64,000 nucleotides of DNA from Henckelia pumila (Eukaryota; Streptophyta; Magnoliopsida; Lamiales; Gesneriaceae): contig NC_133120.1 in assembly GCF_033568475.1 (NCBI RefSeq), positions 87,190,151-87,254,150 of the forward strand, given 5' to 3'. The translations under genes and the position numbers were made by a program. The notes under the pieces were generated by a model. The model saw only the letters and a program-made list of their open reading frames with translations, was not told where the DNA came from and made no database searches. Below are positions 11,327 through 22,987 of this stretch, one piece after another (position 1 is the first letter of the stretch; each line of letters begins with the position of its first letter).

Positions 11327-12704
11327 AGCAAAACAATCAACAATTCCAACTGCACCACTTGAAAGACGTCAACACAACCCAAACAATCACAATAACAAAT
11401 TAATATATCTAACCACGCTATAACAGCAACAAAACCATCGACCAAAACTTTCCGCAGATCAGTTATAAATCAAATCTTCACACTTTCACACTAAGCAACA
11501 TCATCAATATAAAATAACCCAATAATTTCCAAAGCACTATAAAGCCACCAAGAAACAACTTACACAAAATTTCACCAACTAGCTGTTTCGAACAACAAGT
11601 AATCTCAAAAATATCCGAAACGTGAACCCAAATATTCTCAATCCCAGACTTTAATCACGATAGAAACCATAAACCATTGGAGGATTCGAGCTACGCTTAC
11701 CCCAAATAAAACCGAGAAGACACGCTGAGACAGAAACAGAACAGAGCGGAGCAGCTGGAACGCCGGCGGAGGAGTGGCGGCGTGATAACCGAAGACGGCG
11801 TAGCCGAACAGGGAACGCTGGATGGAGGATGGCGGCACGGAGGCGTATACGGGTGAAGAATACGCAGGTGATAGCCGGAGGAGGACGAACGGGGTCTGGA
11901 AAGGGAGAAATAAGGAGGAACGGATTTGGGGATTTAGGGATTGAAAAAGGGGAATGAGAAAAATAGATCGCGAGTCTGCGAATTTAAACCCAAAATCAAA
12001 GAGCACGGACCCCGTGTAAGGGTCCGTGTCTACATTCGTGTGCCCACGCATTGGGTAAAATTTCTGAGAGAAAAATGCACGGACCCTGGAAACTGGTCCG
12101 TGCCCCCCTCCGTGCTTCCACGCATTTTAAAAAAAATTTCGATGAAAACATGCACGGACCCTGGACACAGGTCCGTGCAGCCTCCGTGCTGTGACGTTTA
12201 CGGTGTTCAAATTACACGGACCCCGGACAGTGGTCCGTATCTTGGTCCGTGTAGCTACGCATTTTCACGACTTCGGGCAGAATAAATACCCGAACCCTTA
12301 CACAGGGTCCGTGTAGGTTCTGTGTCACTTTTTTCCAGCTCAAAATAATGAACGAAAAATAACCCTTAAAACTCACAATCTTAAACCACACAAATTTGTT
12401 TGCATCTAAGAATTTCAGATAAAACACTCAAGCACGCAGGATGCATAAATGTACAAAGACTCCCCTGAATGATACGATTCCCAACAATATATGTGCTCTC
12501 CTCCGCAACCAATAATATACCAGCGTCAGTAAAATATCTGCACCCAACAAAAATCACTGAGATCAAAGAAAGAAGAGACAAAGATAAAAATAAATTAACC
12601 AACAAAACAAAATAATACAAAATAAAGAAACAAAAAGAAGAGAAACTGGGTTGCCTCCCAGTCAGCGCAAAATTTATAGTCTATAGCCCGACTTTTCTTC
12701 CCTT
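11327..12704 (-). repeat. Athila spacer between integrase and env-like ORF, with hairpin array
   Basis: There is no credible ORF. The stretch next to integrase carries the gcctcccag / GGGAGGCAACCC motif common after Athila integrase. Positions 12003-12315 hold five inverted repeats built on CACGGACC/GGTCCGTG with 8-20-nt spacers. The same words recur in this element's LTR (42309-42564). The ORFs here are shadows of that repeat. Confidence 0.7.
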
Positions 12705-14349
12705 TTAATTTGCATCTTGTAAATTCACGGTGATCTGCTCATCGACCACCTCGCCACCTCGATATACCTTAAGTCTATGGCCGTTCACTTGAAATTTTCC
12801 AGTTGCTTCGCTAGTGATTTCCACGGTTCCATATGGGAAGACTTGAGTAATCGTGTAAGGGTCTGACCAACGCAACCGCAACTTACCTGTCATCAACTTC
12901 AAATGAGAATTATACAGTAATACCTGTTGTCCCACCTCGAATTCTCGATTCACAATATTCTGATCATGCCAACGTTTGGTCTTTTCTTTGTAAAGCTTGG
13001 CATTCTCATAAGCCTCAAGCCGAAACTCTTCCAATTCTTGTAACTGCAGCAACCGCTCTTCACCTGTGGCTTTGACATCAAAATTCAAAAATTTAGTAGC
13101 CCAATAAGCCTTATGTTCAAGTTCGACAGGTAAGTGACATGATTTTCCATACACTAGACGAAATGGGGACATTCCAATTGGGGTTTTAAAAGTTGTACGA
13201 TAAGCCCACAGTGCATCGTCGAGTTTACTAGACCATTGTTTCCTTGAAGCACCAACGGTCTTCTCCAGAATGCGTTTTATTTCTCTGTTCGACACCTCGA
13301 CTTGACCACTGGTCTGAGGATGGTAAGGTGTTGCCACCTTATGCCTAACCCCATATTTAGCTAACAGACTGTCAAACTGACGGTTAATAAATAGTACCCC
13401 CATCACTGATAATTGCTCTAGGTGTGCCAAAACGCGAAAAAATATTTTTTTTGAGAAACAGAATGACAACCTTAGCATCATTATTTTTGCAGGCACTCGC
13501 TTCTACCCACTTAGACACATAGTCTACAGCAACCAAAATATACTTATTCCCAAAAGAAACTGGGAACGGACCCATGAAGTCTATACCCCACACATCAAAA
13601 AGTTCACAAACCAAGATATTATTAAGTGGCATTTCGTGTCTCCTAGAGATATTACCAGTACGCTGACACTCATCACACTTTATCACATACTCATGCGCAT
13701 CCTTAAACAAAGTGGGCCAATAAAAGCAAGATTGAAGCACTTTGGATGCAGTTCTGGTCGCACCAAAGTGACCTCCAGTTGGACCCTTATGACAGTGAAA
13801 TAAAATCTTACTTACCTCTTCCTTGGGAACACACCGCCTAATTATACCATCTGTGCATACTCTAAACAAATAAGGATCTTCCCACAAATAGTATTTCAAG
13901 TCAGAAAAAAATTTCTTCTTTTGCTGATAAGTAAAGTGCGGTGGTAGAAATTTACTTGAAAGGTAGTTTACAAAATCAGCATACCATGGTAAATTGTTCA
14001 CCTCAAAGAGCTGTTCATCAGGAAATTCATCATGAATTATGCTATTGCTCTGAATGGGATTCTCCAGGCGTGAAAGATGGTCCGCCACTTGGTTCTCGGT
14101 GCCCTTCCTATCGATGATCTTCAAATCAAATTCCTGCAAGAGAAGAATCCAACGAATTAGTATTGGTTTTGCATCTTTTTTATTCATCAAATATTTCAGG
14201 GCTGAATGCTCAGTGTGCACGATCACTTTGCTCCCTAGCAGATAAGATCTGAATTTATCAAGTGCAAAGACCACAGCGAGTAGCTCCTTTTCTGTTGTAG
14301 CGTAATTCAGTTGGGCAGCTGATAGTGTCATACTAGCATAGTAGATGAC
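12705..14349 (-). pseudogene. Athila pol, 3' part: RNase H and integrase
   Basis: Minus-strand sequence just left of the CACTA element gives RNase H ([24 protein letters not shown] style, ending DHLSRLE) and then integrase: the zinc-binding HHCC region ([20 protein letters not shown]), the catalytic core ([16 protein letters not shown]) and the C-terminal region ([19 protein letters not shown]). A frameshift right after ISDGGT (near 13390) splits it into two frames, 14376-13384 and 13496-12705, so no full integrase is made. Removing the CACTA element and one GAC copy restores the RNase H frame, which shows the frame was open before that insertion. Confidence 0.9.
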
Positions 14350-14369
14350 CACTACAAGAAAAACGGCAA

Positions 14370-14893
14370 ACGACAACGGATTTTATCCGTTGTCGTAGGG
14401 GTAGAAAACCGTTGTAACTATCAGCGTTGTCAAAAGCATTGGCCTAAGACAACGGTTTTTAATCTGTTGTCTTTTATGAATACCACAACGGTTATTTCCG
14501 TTGTAAATGTAGCGTTGTCAAAGGCATTTCCTACGACAACGGGTTTTTTTCGGTTGTCTTTTACATACGATAACCGTTTATATCCATTGTCGTAGACTCG
14601 AATTTACCATATTACACAACGTATTAAAACCGTTGTGGTAGATACTTTTGACAACAGATATAAACCGTTGTGGTAGATAATTTTGACAAGAGATTTTATC
14701 CGTTGTTTTAAATACCTTTTATATATAAAACCGTTGTGGTATGGTAATTTTTACAACATATTTAAACCGTTGTGGTTATATAAAACCGTTGTCGTAAATA
14801 TTTTTTACATCATATTAAAACCGTTGTCGTTTTTCTTTTTGAAGGAAACTCCGTTGTGGTTTCTTATTTTTTACAACGTTTCTAACCGTTGTC
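14370..14893. repeat. CACTA left subterminal repeat/hairpin array
   Basis: More than a dozen CCGTTGT or ACAACGG words alternate in orientation, often as close inverted pairs. The outermost pair (14370-14396) has perfect 12-bp arms (ACGACAACGGAT) and a 3-nt TTT loop. In known CACTA elements the subterminal repeats are transposase (TnpA-like) binding sites. Confidence 0.85.
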
Positions 14894-15891
14894 ATATTGC
14901 ATAAAAAAACAACCAATCTACATTAAATATAAAGCAACTAATTACTATTGTATGCTTCAAATTTTTATAATTTACTACACATCAAAATGAGAGAAACATA
15001 ATAGCGGTGTAATAAAAATCCAAAATATGCCAGCTAAAAATTACACAACAAGAGTTTGTACTCATCCTATCAAACTTAGTAGCATCAAACCATAAATAAC
15101 ATGTCATCCAAAAATTCTGTTCAAAAGCTCACTCGTTGCACCAAAAGAACCAAATCCTCAAGAATATTGCCCTTGAGTTATGTACCTACAAGAGAACACA
15201 TTGAAAAGATCGAATAAATCTTATCGGTAATAAATTCTATGTTTACAAGAATTACTCATACAAGAATATGACATCACTGTTTATCAAAATCTGCATGACC
15301 AACAATCTCCCAGTTCCCCAGTGCAAACAAATTCTAGTTGATGCTCAACCAGTGAACTCTAAATACATTAACATACACACTAGCAGAATATTGATTTCAG
15401 CAGTGAAGGGATAATGCAATTGCTTATCAATGAGCAACATGAACGTTAAACTTGGCAAGAGTTGTTTCAACCCACTCCTCAAACACTAAACCAAAGAAAT
15501 ATCTGAAAGTAACAAATTGTGATATCATCTGGGTAAGAGGTATACTAAATAACATGTGAGTTGAGTTCAAAGACGCTGCTACACTTTCAAAGAGGTATAA
15601 AACCGTTGCTTTAAACCCAATGTATCGTGAGGGAACCAAACAAATCAAAATCGATTGTTATCAAATCAGAGAAAGGATCAAGATGTGTTCTTTACTTTCT
15701 CTTCTGTATAATACAAGTACTCCAAACTTTACAACCATAATTCACCTTCATGTGAGTGAGATTGAAAAAAAAAAAAACAAAAAAAACAGATTCACATAAG
15801 CTTATTCACAGACTTTGCAATTCATAGAAGCTTATTCACAGACTTTGCAATTCACAGAAGCTTATGAAGTCGATGAAGGAGAGCCAAATAC

Positions 15892-16244
15892 CTAGTCATG
15901 AATGTAGTCTAGTACGCATTCTGCCCATTCGGATCGCACTTCATCAATTTCTTCTTTAGAGTAAATTGTTTTGTTGAACTGTTAACAAACCCAAATTATA
16001 TTAGGTAGTAAAAATCAGTAATGAAGAAGCAAATGAAATAAAAAATTATTTGAGAAAATTCAGAATATGTTAAATATTACCATTGATAAAAGTGAATCCT
16101 TCTCGCTGGTGGCATTTCCTTCAACAATCTCTCTCATAAATTTCATCACATAAAACCCACATTGTTTCGCATCAGGTTGTCGAGGACCCTATGTTTAACA
16201 AAAATTGTCAATGAAATCACAAGTAGGCATATATGTGTGTATAC

Positions 16245-16307
<63 letters not shown>

Positions 16308-17171
16308 CCTTTATCACTTCCCATGTAGGATTCTTTTTTCCTTTCCTTTCCTTGGTCGAATTGAACAATTTCAAACTCCTTTGTACTACAAGATTTGACA
16401 TATGAGTAATAAATTAAATGCTTAATTAAAAAAAGAATATGTACTCACATATCCACCACATATTTCCAGTCCTCATGACGGTTGCGATGATTAAGTGAAT
16501 CCAAAAAATAAATCACCTCCACATAAGGGTCGATGACAGTCAGAATCCAATGACAACTTCGAACAAAACAAATATTCAATGCATAAATTTCCCAACATCG
16601 TCAAAAAAAATCTAATATTAATTATATTGTTGTACTTATTTACCCAACATTATGTGGTGCCAAAACTAGTTGATTTCTTGCTGTACTGCTCAGCCGTTCA
16701 GCCAAAGCACTTGCCCAGCCATTCAAGTATTCAGTTTTTTTCATTTTTGTCAAGTTTGAATACATATGGCATTACTGGAAGGGTCTGTGGATTCACAAAT
16801 CTGAATTTATCGACTTTGTTTTCCTTTTTCATCTTTTTGAAGAGAAACCTTCCATTCAAACAAAAATAACGTTACTGTGTTAAACAAATCAAAGGAAAAA
16901 GTTCGAATTAATCGAAAACTTACCACATATAAACAACCACACAATTGACAGATATTGGCTCCAGCTCATAAAAAGGTGTGATGTCTTCAATGTTCACAAC
17001 CTGCTCGTACTCAGTGTCAAAGAAATCTTCATCAAAAATAATCGATATATTATTTTCCGGATTGTCCAAAACACGCTTGGCGTAACAGTACAAAAAATGC
17101 AATGATCTTGGCACATTGGATGGCAAGACAGGATTACTTCTTTTCTCGAGAATTTTCTTCCTTTGAGGCTT
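15892..17171 (-). pseudogene. C48 (Ulp1-like) cysteine peptidase gene carried by the CACTA element
   Basis: Spliced minus-strand exons can be read: 17171-16924 (..EQVVNIEDITPFYELEPIS..), then from about 16863 (FRFVNPQTLPVMPY), 16556-16449 (CHWILTVIDPYVEVIYFLDSL), 16188-16081 (GPRQPDAKQCGFYVMKF) and 15978-15892 (FNKTIYSKEEIDEVR.. stop at 15892). Introns have GT/AG ends. The His (HW), Asp (LDSL) and Gln-Cys (KQCG) of the C48 triad are all present. Ulp1 enzymes cut SUMO; plant CACTA and Mutator-like elements often carry such genes with unknown role. A one-base frame break near 16740 (A-rich run), between FKLDKNEK and KTEYLNG, suggests decay, unless an unusual splice resolves it. The N-terminal part is not recognised. 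Confidence 0.75.
16247..16308. repeat. (TA)n microsatellite in a C48 gene intron
   Basis: About 60 bp of nearly pure TA dinucleotides lie inside the intron between exons 16449 and 16188. The ORFs across it (IYIYIY repeats) are artefacts. Confidence 0.95.
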
Positions 17172-18689
17172 CTACAAATCGCAAATTTAGACATGTTAGT
17201 AGAAATTTCTATAATATCTGATGAAGTCAATTAAAATATATGATGAAGAATATCAACCTGTGAAGTATGTGATAAAGGCACCTAAAAAATATGCGAGGCA
17301 TAAACGTGTATGTTTTATTGCGTGTTTAGGTTGCGAATATGTAAAAATAGCAACAGAGAAAAAATTAATTGCATGTAAAGGTCTAATAGTCATGAGAGTT
17401 TTTGAACAAACTTGTGACCTAACTTTAGTTAGTTATAGAAACTACTTATCCCTAAAGTTAAGAGTCCTGCTGGAGGTGGCCTATACATAATTATGCATTA
17501 TAACAAAATCATGATTACTAAAATGGGTCTCAAATTCAGTGGCTTCTCGTTTTAAATATGTAATTGATTGGTAATAAAGGAATTTATTTTGGATCAGCAC
17601 TCGAGCTGTTATTCAATAGGGAATATATTCAAATGGGCTAAATCTTATAAAAGTGAGAAGATATAAAAGCTCATAATGATTAAATAGTAGATATCACTAG
17701 CTAGAGACAGTGGTCCATGGAATATATTTCTTAGTCCCACGCAGCACATAAAATAGGCGAACACTTGACTTGTCTATTGCATAGAATAATGGTAGCAAGA
17801 AAACAATAGTAAATGGAGGACAAGTCACGGAATCAAAACCATTAGAAATATGTGATTTTCAGTCCCCACTATATAAAATCACACAAGATGATAAAATCCC
17901 ACAAGATGTGGGTCTAAGCATTAATTCCACTTGAATACAATAATAAAACCAGTAGGTACATGCACCTATCAGGAAATTAGAAAATTCAAACAAGAACAAG
18001 TGAAGATCAAACCAAAAAGAAGAATATCTATAAACCCAAAACAGCAGAAAAGAAAACTAACCCGATAAGAGGGAAAAACACTGAGAGAAGGAATCACAAT
18101 CAAGCGGAGGGAACAATGGGACGACCCATAGCAGTGATTATCTTCAACAGTCCAAAGCCCACTCTCTATGCCTGTAAAGAAAATCGAGAGTACGGGAAAA
18201 AAAGCTTAAACACAACGGACTAAATTGCGGCCACATTCGGAAGTTAGGAAAATCGGGGACTAAACACCAATACACAAAGATACTTACGGCTGCAATCAGG
18301 AGTATGGAAAATCGGGTCTTCCACTTGGACACACGCTTGGATTTTGGGGAGTAATATCGGCAGCTAGCTGAAGAATACCGACAGCCGAGTACATAAAAGC
18401 GTGAGTGTGTCCCGACTAAGCCTCGTGAACCAACCCTTCAACCAATAATGAACATACCCGTCGCTACAGCCTCCGTACAATAGCCTACCATCCGAGCTCA
18501 AAGCCAGAGTCTTAACAGGGGAATGCTTTGCGGGAAGGGTTACGGTAACTGAAGATCTACGATCAACCTAATTGGAACCATTCTTGGATCGATCGATCGA
18601 TCTAAGAACTAGGGCACGCCGTCAAGAGATGATAGATGAGAGGAGAGAAAGAAGTCGTTGTGGGTCTTTTTTTATAATAGAGAAAACAC
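17172..18689. other. CACTA interior, no recognisable gene
   Basis: AT-rich sequence with only short ORFs. It may hold upstream exons or the promoter of the C48 gene, since that gene runs leftwards. I recognise no transposase or host gene fragment here. Confidence 0.5.
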
Positions 18690-19048
18690 AAGGGATTTAT
18701 AATCCGTTGTGTTATGTGTTTTTTTTTGTTTTTTGTTTTTATTTTTTAAATAAATAAACAACGGTTTAAAAATCCGTTGTCTAATGGTCGGAAATCCGTT
18801 GTCTATTTGATTCCAAGAAACGCACAATGACAACGATTTAAAATTACCGTTGACTTTAATTTAAAAAAAAGCGCTCATAGACAACGGTTAATAAAATCCG
18901 TTGTCGTAGAGCACGAATTACAACAGTTTTCTTAAATCCGTTGTCTTAAACTAAAAAAACGCACATCCACAACGGTTTTAGTACAAACCGTTGTCAAAAT
19001 CAAAAAATCAACAGTTTTTCTACAAATCCGTTGTCTTTTTAGTGTTGT
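18690..19048. repeat. CACTA right subterminal repeat/hairpin array
   Basis: It mirrors the left array: ACAACGG..CCGTTGT pairs with spacers of roughly 5-10 nt, for example around 18760-18780, 18885-18905 and 18970-18995. It ends about 25 bp inside the right terminus. Confidence 0.85.
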
Positions 19049-19074
19049 TAATTAACATGTTTGTTGTAGTGGAC

Positions 19075-21065
19075 ATGTATGCATCTGTCGCGCTTCTGAC
19101 CCAAAACTGCTCCTAAAACTGTGTCACTCGCATTACACATCACCTCAAAAGGTGATTCCCAATCAGGTGCTACAATCACCAGTGTAGTGATTAATTTCTT
19201 CTTCAAAATCTGAAAGGCCTGCACACACTCAGCAGAAAAATCAAACGGTACATCTTTTATAAGCAAATTAGTCATCGGCTTGGCGATGCTAGAGAAATCC
19301 TTAATGAACCGTCTATAAAATTCAGCATGTCCTAAAAAACTACGCACCCCTTTCAGATTTGATGGCGGAGGAAGTTTCTCAATTACCTCAATTTTTGCTT
19401 TGTCAACCTCAATTCCACTTTCAGAAATTTTATGTCCCAAAACTATTCCCTCTCTCACCATAAAATGACACTTTTCCCAGTTCAAAACTAAATTGGACTA
19501 TTCACATCTTTCTAAAACTTTAGACAAATTCAGCAAGCAAGCATCAAAAGAAGAGCCAAACACTGAAAAATCATCCATGAATATTTCAATAAAATCCTCA
19601 ATCATGTCATGGAAAATTGCCATCATGCAGCGTTGGAAAGTAGCCGGTGCGTTACAAAGACCGAATGCAAAAGTCCCGTAAGGACATGTAAAAGTGGTTT
19701 TTTCTTGATCTTCAGGATCAATTGAAATTTGCATATAACCCGAATAGCCATCCAAGAAACAATAAAAAGGATGTCCGGCTAATCTTTCCAACATTTGATC
19801 AATGAAGGGTAGGGGAAAATGATCTTACGGGTTGCATCATTAAGTTTTCTATAATCTATGCAAACACGCCAACCCGTAACAGTTCTGGTGGGAATTAATT
19901 CATTATTCTCATTTTTCACAACAGTAATCCCACCCTTTTTCGGAACAACCTGGACAGGACTAACTCACTTACTATCAGAGATGGGATAGATAATACCTGC
20001 ATCTAGAAGCTTAATTACCTCTTTCTTGACCACTTCTTGCATAGCAGGATAGAGCCGCCTTTGAGGTTGGGTTGATGTTTTGTGATCAGCTTCCATCAGA
20101 ATTTTTTGCATGCACATAGAAGAGTTGATTCCCTTTATATCCGCTATGCTCCACCCAATGGCCTTGATATTCTCCCTCAACACGCGAGTCAATTTTTGTT
20201 CCTCATCCCCTGTCAAAGTAGAAGAAACAATTACAGGCAGTTTATCATTATTAAGTAAAAATAAATATTTTAAATGCGAAGGGAGAGGTTTCATCTCAAG
20301 GATCGGGGCTTCTTCAACTGATGGCTTTAATGCTCTTGGAATATGTCCAAGCTCCCCAATCCTTGAGTTTACCATCCTTGAGAGTGGTTTGCCGGCGTCC
20401 AAATACTGAATGCATTCCTCAATCTCTTCATTATCCAACTCGCTTGGAGATGAATGAGTCAAACAGATCTCCAACGGATCTTCACTAATAAATTCCTGCA
20501 CATCACACTCAACAAACTCATCAGTAGCATCAATTCTAAAACAGTTAGAAACATTAGATGGATATTTCATAGAATGAAACACATTAAACACTACCCTCTC
20601 ATCATTCAACCTTAGCACCAATTCACCCTTCTGAACATCCATCAAAGCTTTCCCAGTGGCCAAAAATGGTCTACCCAAAATAAGAGGAATCTCACGATCC
20701 TCTTCCATATCCAAAACAACAAAGTTCACTGGGAAAATAAATTTATCGACCTTCACTAAGACATCTTCTACAATTTCCCTAGGGTATTTAATTGATCTAT
20801 ATGCCAACTGTAGGGAAATTGTAGTTGGTTTCACCTCACCAATTCCTAACTTCTCAAAACAAGAATAGGGCATCAAATTAATGCTTGCACCAAGATCACA
20901 CAAAGCTTTACTAAAAAAATGAATTTCCTATGGTGCAAGGAATAGAGAAGCTACCAGGATCCTTAAGCTTTGGAGGTAATTTGTTTTGTAAAATTGCAGA
21001 GCATTCCTCCGAAAGCTTCACTATCTCAAAATCCACTAGTTTCCTCTTGTTTGATAAAATTTCTT
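19075..21065 (-). pseudogene. Athila pol, 5' part: protease and reverse transcriptase
   Basis: The minus strand shows the protease (CDLGASINLMPYS, then PLILGRPFLATG) followed by RT (RRLYPAMQEVV, GWRVCIDYRKLN, FCPY-like TCPYGTFAFGLCNAPATFQRCM, FMDDFSVFG active site, SFLGHAEFYRRF) and the start of RNase H. Lesions I can place are: a frame break before the protease core near 20915 (T-run), TGA for Trp after SDSK (about 19965), a one-base deletion near 19835 after DATRK, and TAG at about 19498 after LERCE. A frame break near 21066 separates it from gag. The protein cannot be made, but the domain order is complete. Confidence 0.9.
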
Positions 21066-22784
21066 TTAAAATTTAGCATAAGAGGGCATTTGAGCTAAAG
21101 CTTCTGCAAACGGGATATTAATATGCAACTTCTTAAAAATCTCTAGAAATTTTGAAAATTGAGTATCAAGTTGCAGTTGCTTTGCTCTTTGGGGAAAAGG
21201 GAGGGAATTTATATCAATATCAACATTTGAGTTCAGAGACTTACCTTTCTCCCTCGAGTTCTCACCTTGCTGCTTGGCTGATGCTTCCTCATTAGATTTT
21301 TCGACCTCAACATCCTCCTTCTTTACCTGTTCAGCTACTATGACTGCATTGATGCCCTTTGGATTTTTTTCTGTGTCACTAGGAAGTGAACCTGGTGCCC
21401 GTGTAGCGAACTGGTTTGCCAACTGTCCCAACTGGGTTTCCACTCTTTGCATCATGGCATCGTGATTTTTCCATCTCATCTCATTCCCCGCTATGTACTT
21501 TGCAAGCATGTCTTCCAGATTTGACTTATTCTTTGATGGCTTAAAGCCTGGCGGCATAGAAGGTCCAGCACCTTGTGGAGGTCTAACTACTTGTTGAGGA
21601 GGCCTTTGCTGTGTAGGCTGCTGTGGTGGATTAAAATGTAGAGGCTCAACAGAATTTTCAGCATGTTTTCACCCAAAATTTGGGTGACTTCTCCAACCCG
21701 GATTTTATGAGAAACTGTATGGATTAAACTGTTGTCGCCCTTGGTTCCCCACATAATTAACTGAATCACCTTCAAAAACTGGCGGTCCATCAAAAAATGA
21801 ATCTGGCATGTATGGAATGCCACTCGCTGATCCTTCAACTGCCTCAGTGCTTCCCATGACTTGCTTCACCTATTTTGATGGTGAAGATTTATTTGCTTGC
21901 AGTTGAGATACTTGATGAGTCAGTCCATCAAGTTTTGCTGTAATTGCTGTCAGAGCATCCATCTCCAGAAATCCAACTTTCTTTTCCCTCCTGCTGTCTT
22001 GCCAACTAACATTGCTTTCAGCCATATTCGAAATGATTTCAAGTGTTGCTGCAGGAGTTTTTCTATAGAGGCTGCCATTGGTAGCTGCATCAAGCATGGA
22101 ACGCACAGATGAATCAACCCCATAGTAGAAAGTCTCTACTTGTTGGCCTATGGAGAGATCGTGTACTGGACATACTCTCAACATCTTTTTAAATCTCGAC
22201 CATGCGGCATTCAGTGATTCTCCATCTTTCTGCCTAAACGACATAATTGCATTCCAAAGTTGTGTAACTTTGGTGGGTGGAAAATACTTATGCATGAAAA
22301 CTTCAACCAAACCATCCCAAGTAGTAATTGATCCCTCTGGAAAATCTCGTCGCCACTCTATCGCTTCTCCCTGTAGAGAAAACGGAAAGAGCCTCAACCG
22401 AACAGCATCAGCAGTCACTCCATTAAATTTGAAGGTGTCACAGATTGACAAGAATTGCTCCAGATGAGCATTCGGATCCTCAGAAGGCGTGCCTCCAAAT
22501 TTGACTTGCATCTGAATCATCTGGATGATGGCTGGTTTAAGTTCAAAAGTATTTGCCTGAACTGCAGGGCGAACAATGCTGGATCTATATCCTCCAACTA
22601 ATGGTCGATGAAGGTCCATCAGAGTGCGGTTGTTCTCTTCTTCAGCCATATCTTCTAACTCCTCTTCAGATTCAAAATTAAGGGCTAAGTTATGCTGTCT
22701 TCGTTCTCTACGTATACGACGAAGAGTGCTTTCAATCTCCAAATCAAGCGGTATGAGGTCTTCAGAATCTCGAGCACGGCTCAT
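21066..22784 (-). pseudogene. Athila gag
   Basis: From ATG 22784 (MSRARDSEDLIPLDLEIE; an upstream in-frame ATG lies at 22820) the retrotrans_gag domain runs through HKYFPPTKVTQLWNAIMSFRQ and RVCPVHDLSIGQQVETFYYG. A TAG at 21870-21872 and further stops near 21700 interrupt a proline/glutamine linker. The C-terminal part continues from 21557 (LEDMLAKYIAGNEMRWKNHD..) to 21066 (..ALAQMPSYAKF). There is no zinc knuckle, which is usual for Athila Gag. Confidence 0.88.
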
Positions 22785-22906
22785 ATAACATGAGATATTC
22801 CTGAAAAAATTAAAGTGCACAAATCAACCACTTGAATAAAAATTAAACAAAATAAAAAAAAAACCTAGTCTCAAATAAATAATCAATCCTAATAGTAAAC
22901 AAATAG

Positions 22907-22924
22907 TCCCCGGCAACGGCGCCA
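22907..22924 (-). other. Primer binding site of Athila A1 (tRNA-Asp type)
   Basis: The minus strand reads TGGCGCCGTTGCCGGGGA six bases inside the LTR end. This is the known PBS complementary to tRNA-Asp used by Athila/Tat elements. Confidence 0.93.
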
Positions 22925-22930
22925 AAAACT

Positions 22931-22987
22931 TGACCGACGATTTCGGTTGGAAAAAATTCTAGCAAGTGAACTAGGTCAAGTTATAAT
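22931..22987 (-). repeat. Athila 5' LTR, inner fragment
   Basis: This is the 57-bp inner end of the LTR (minus strand ..CGTCGGTCA), separated from the remainder at 41287 by the G3 insertion. Its last five bases, ataat (22983-22987), are one copy of the G3 target duplication. Confidence 0.85.

Larger units (their letters stand above)
14350..19071. mobile_element. CACTA (En/Spm-like) DNA transposon, 4.72 kb
   Basis: The left end reads CACTACAAGAAAAA and the right end (reverse complement) CACTACAACAAACA, the CACTA terminal signature. It is flanked by the 3-bp duplication GAC (14347-14349 and 19072-19074), as expected for this superfamily. Both subterminal regions are packed with CCGTTGTC/GACAACGG repeats. 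It inserted in RNase H of Athila A1. The only recognisable gene content is a C48 (Ulp1-like) peptidase remnant on the minus strand. I see no DDE transposase, so it looks non-autonomous. Confidence 0.93.

Noticed and set aside
16162-16405. ORFs with IYIYIY repeats
   Set aside because: Product of the (TA)n microsatellite in a transposon intron.
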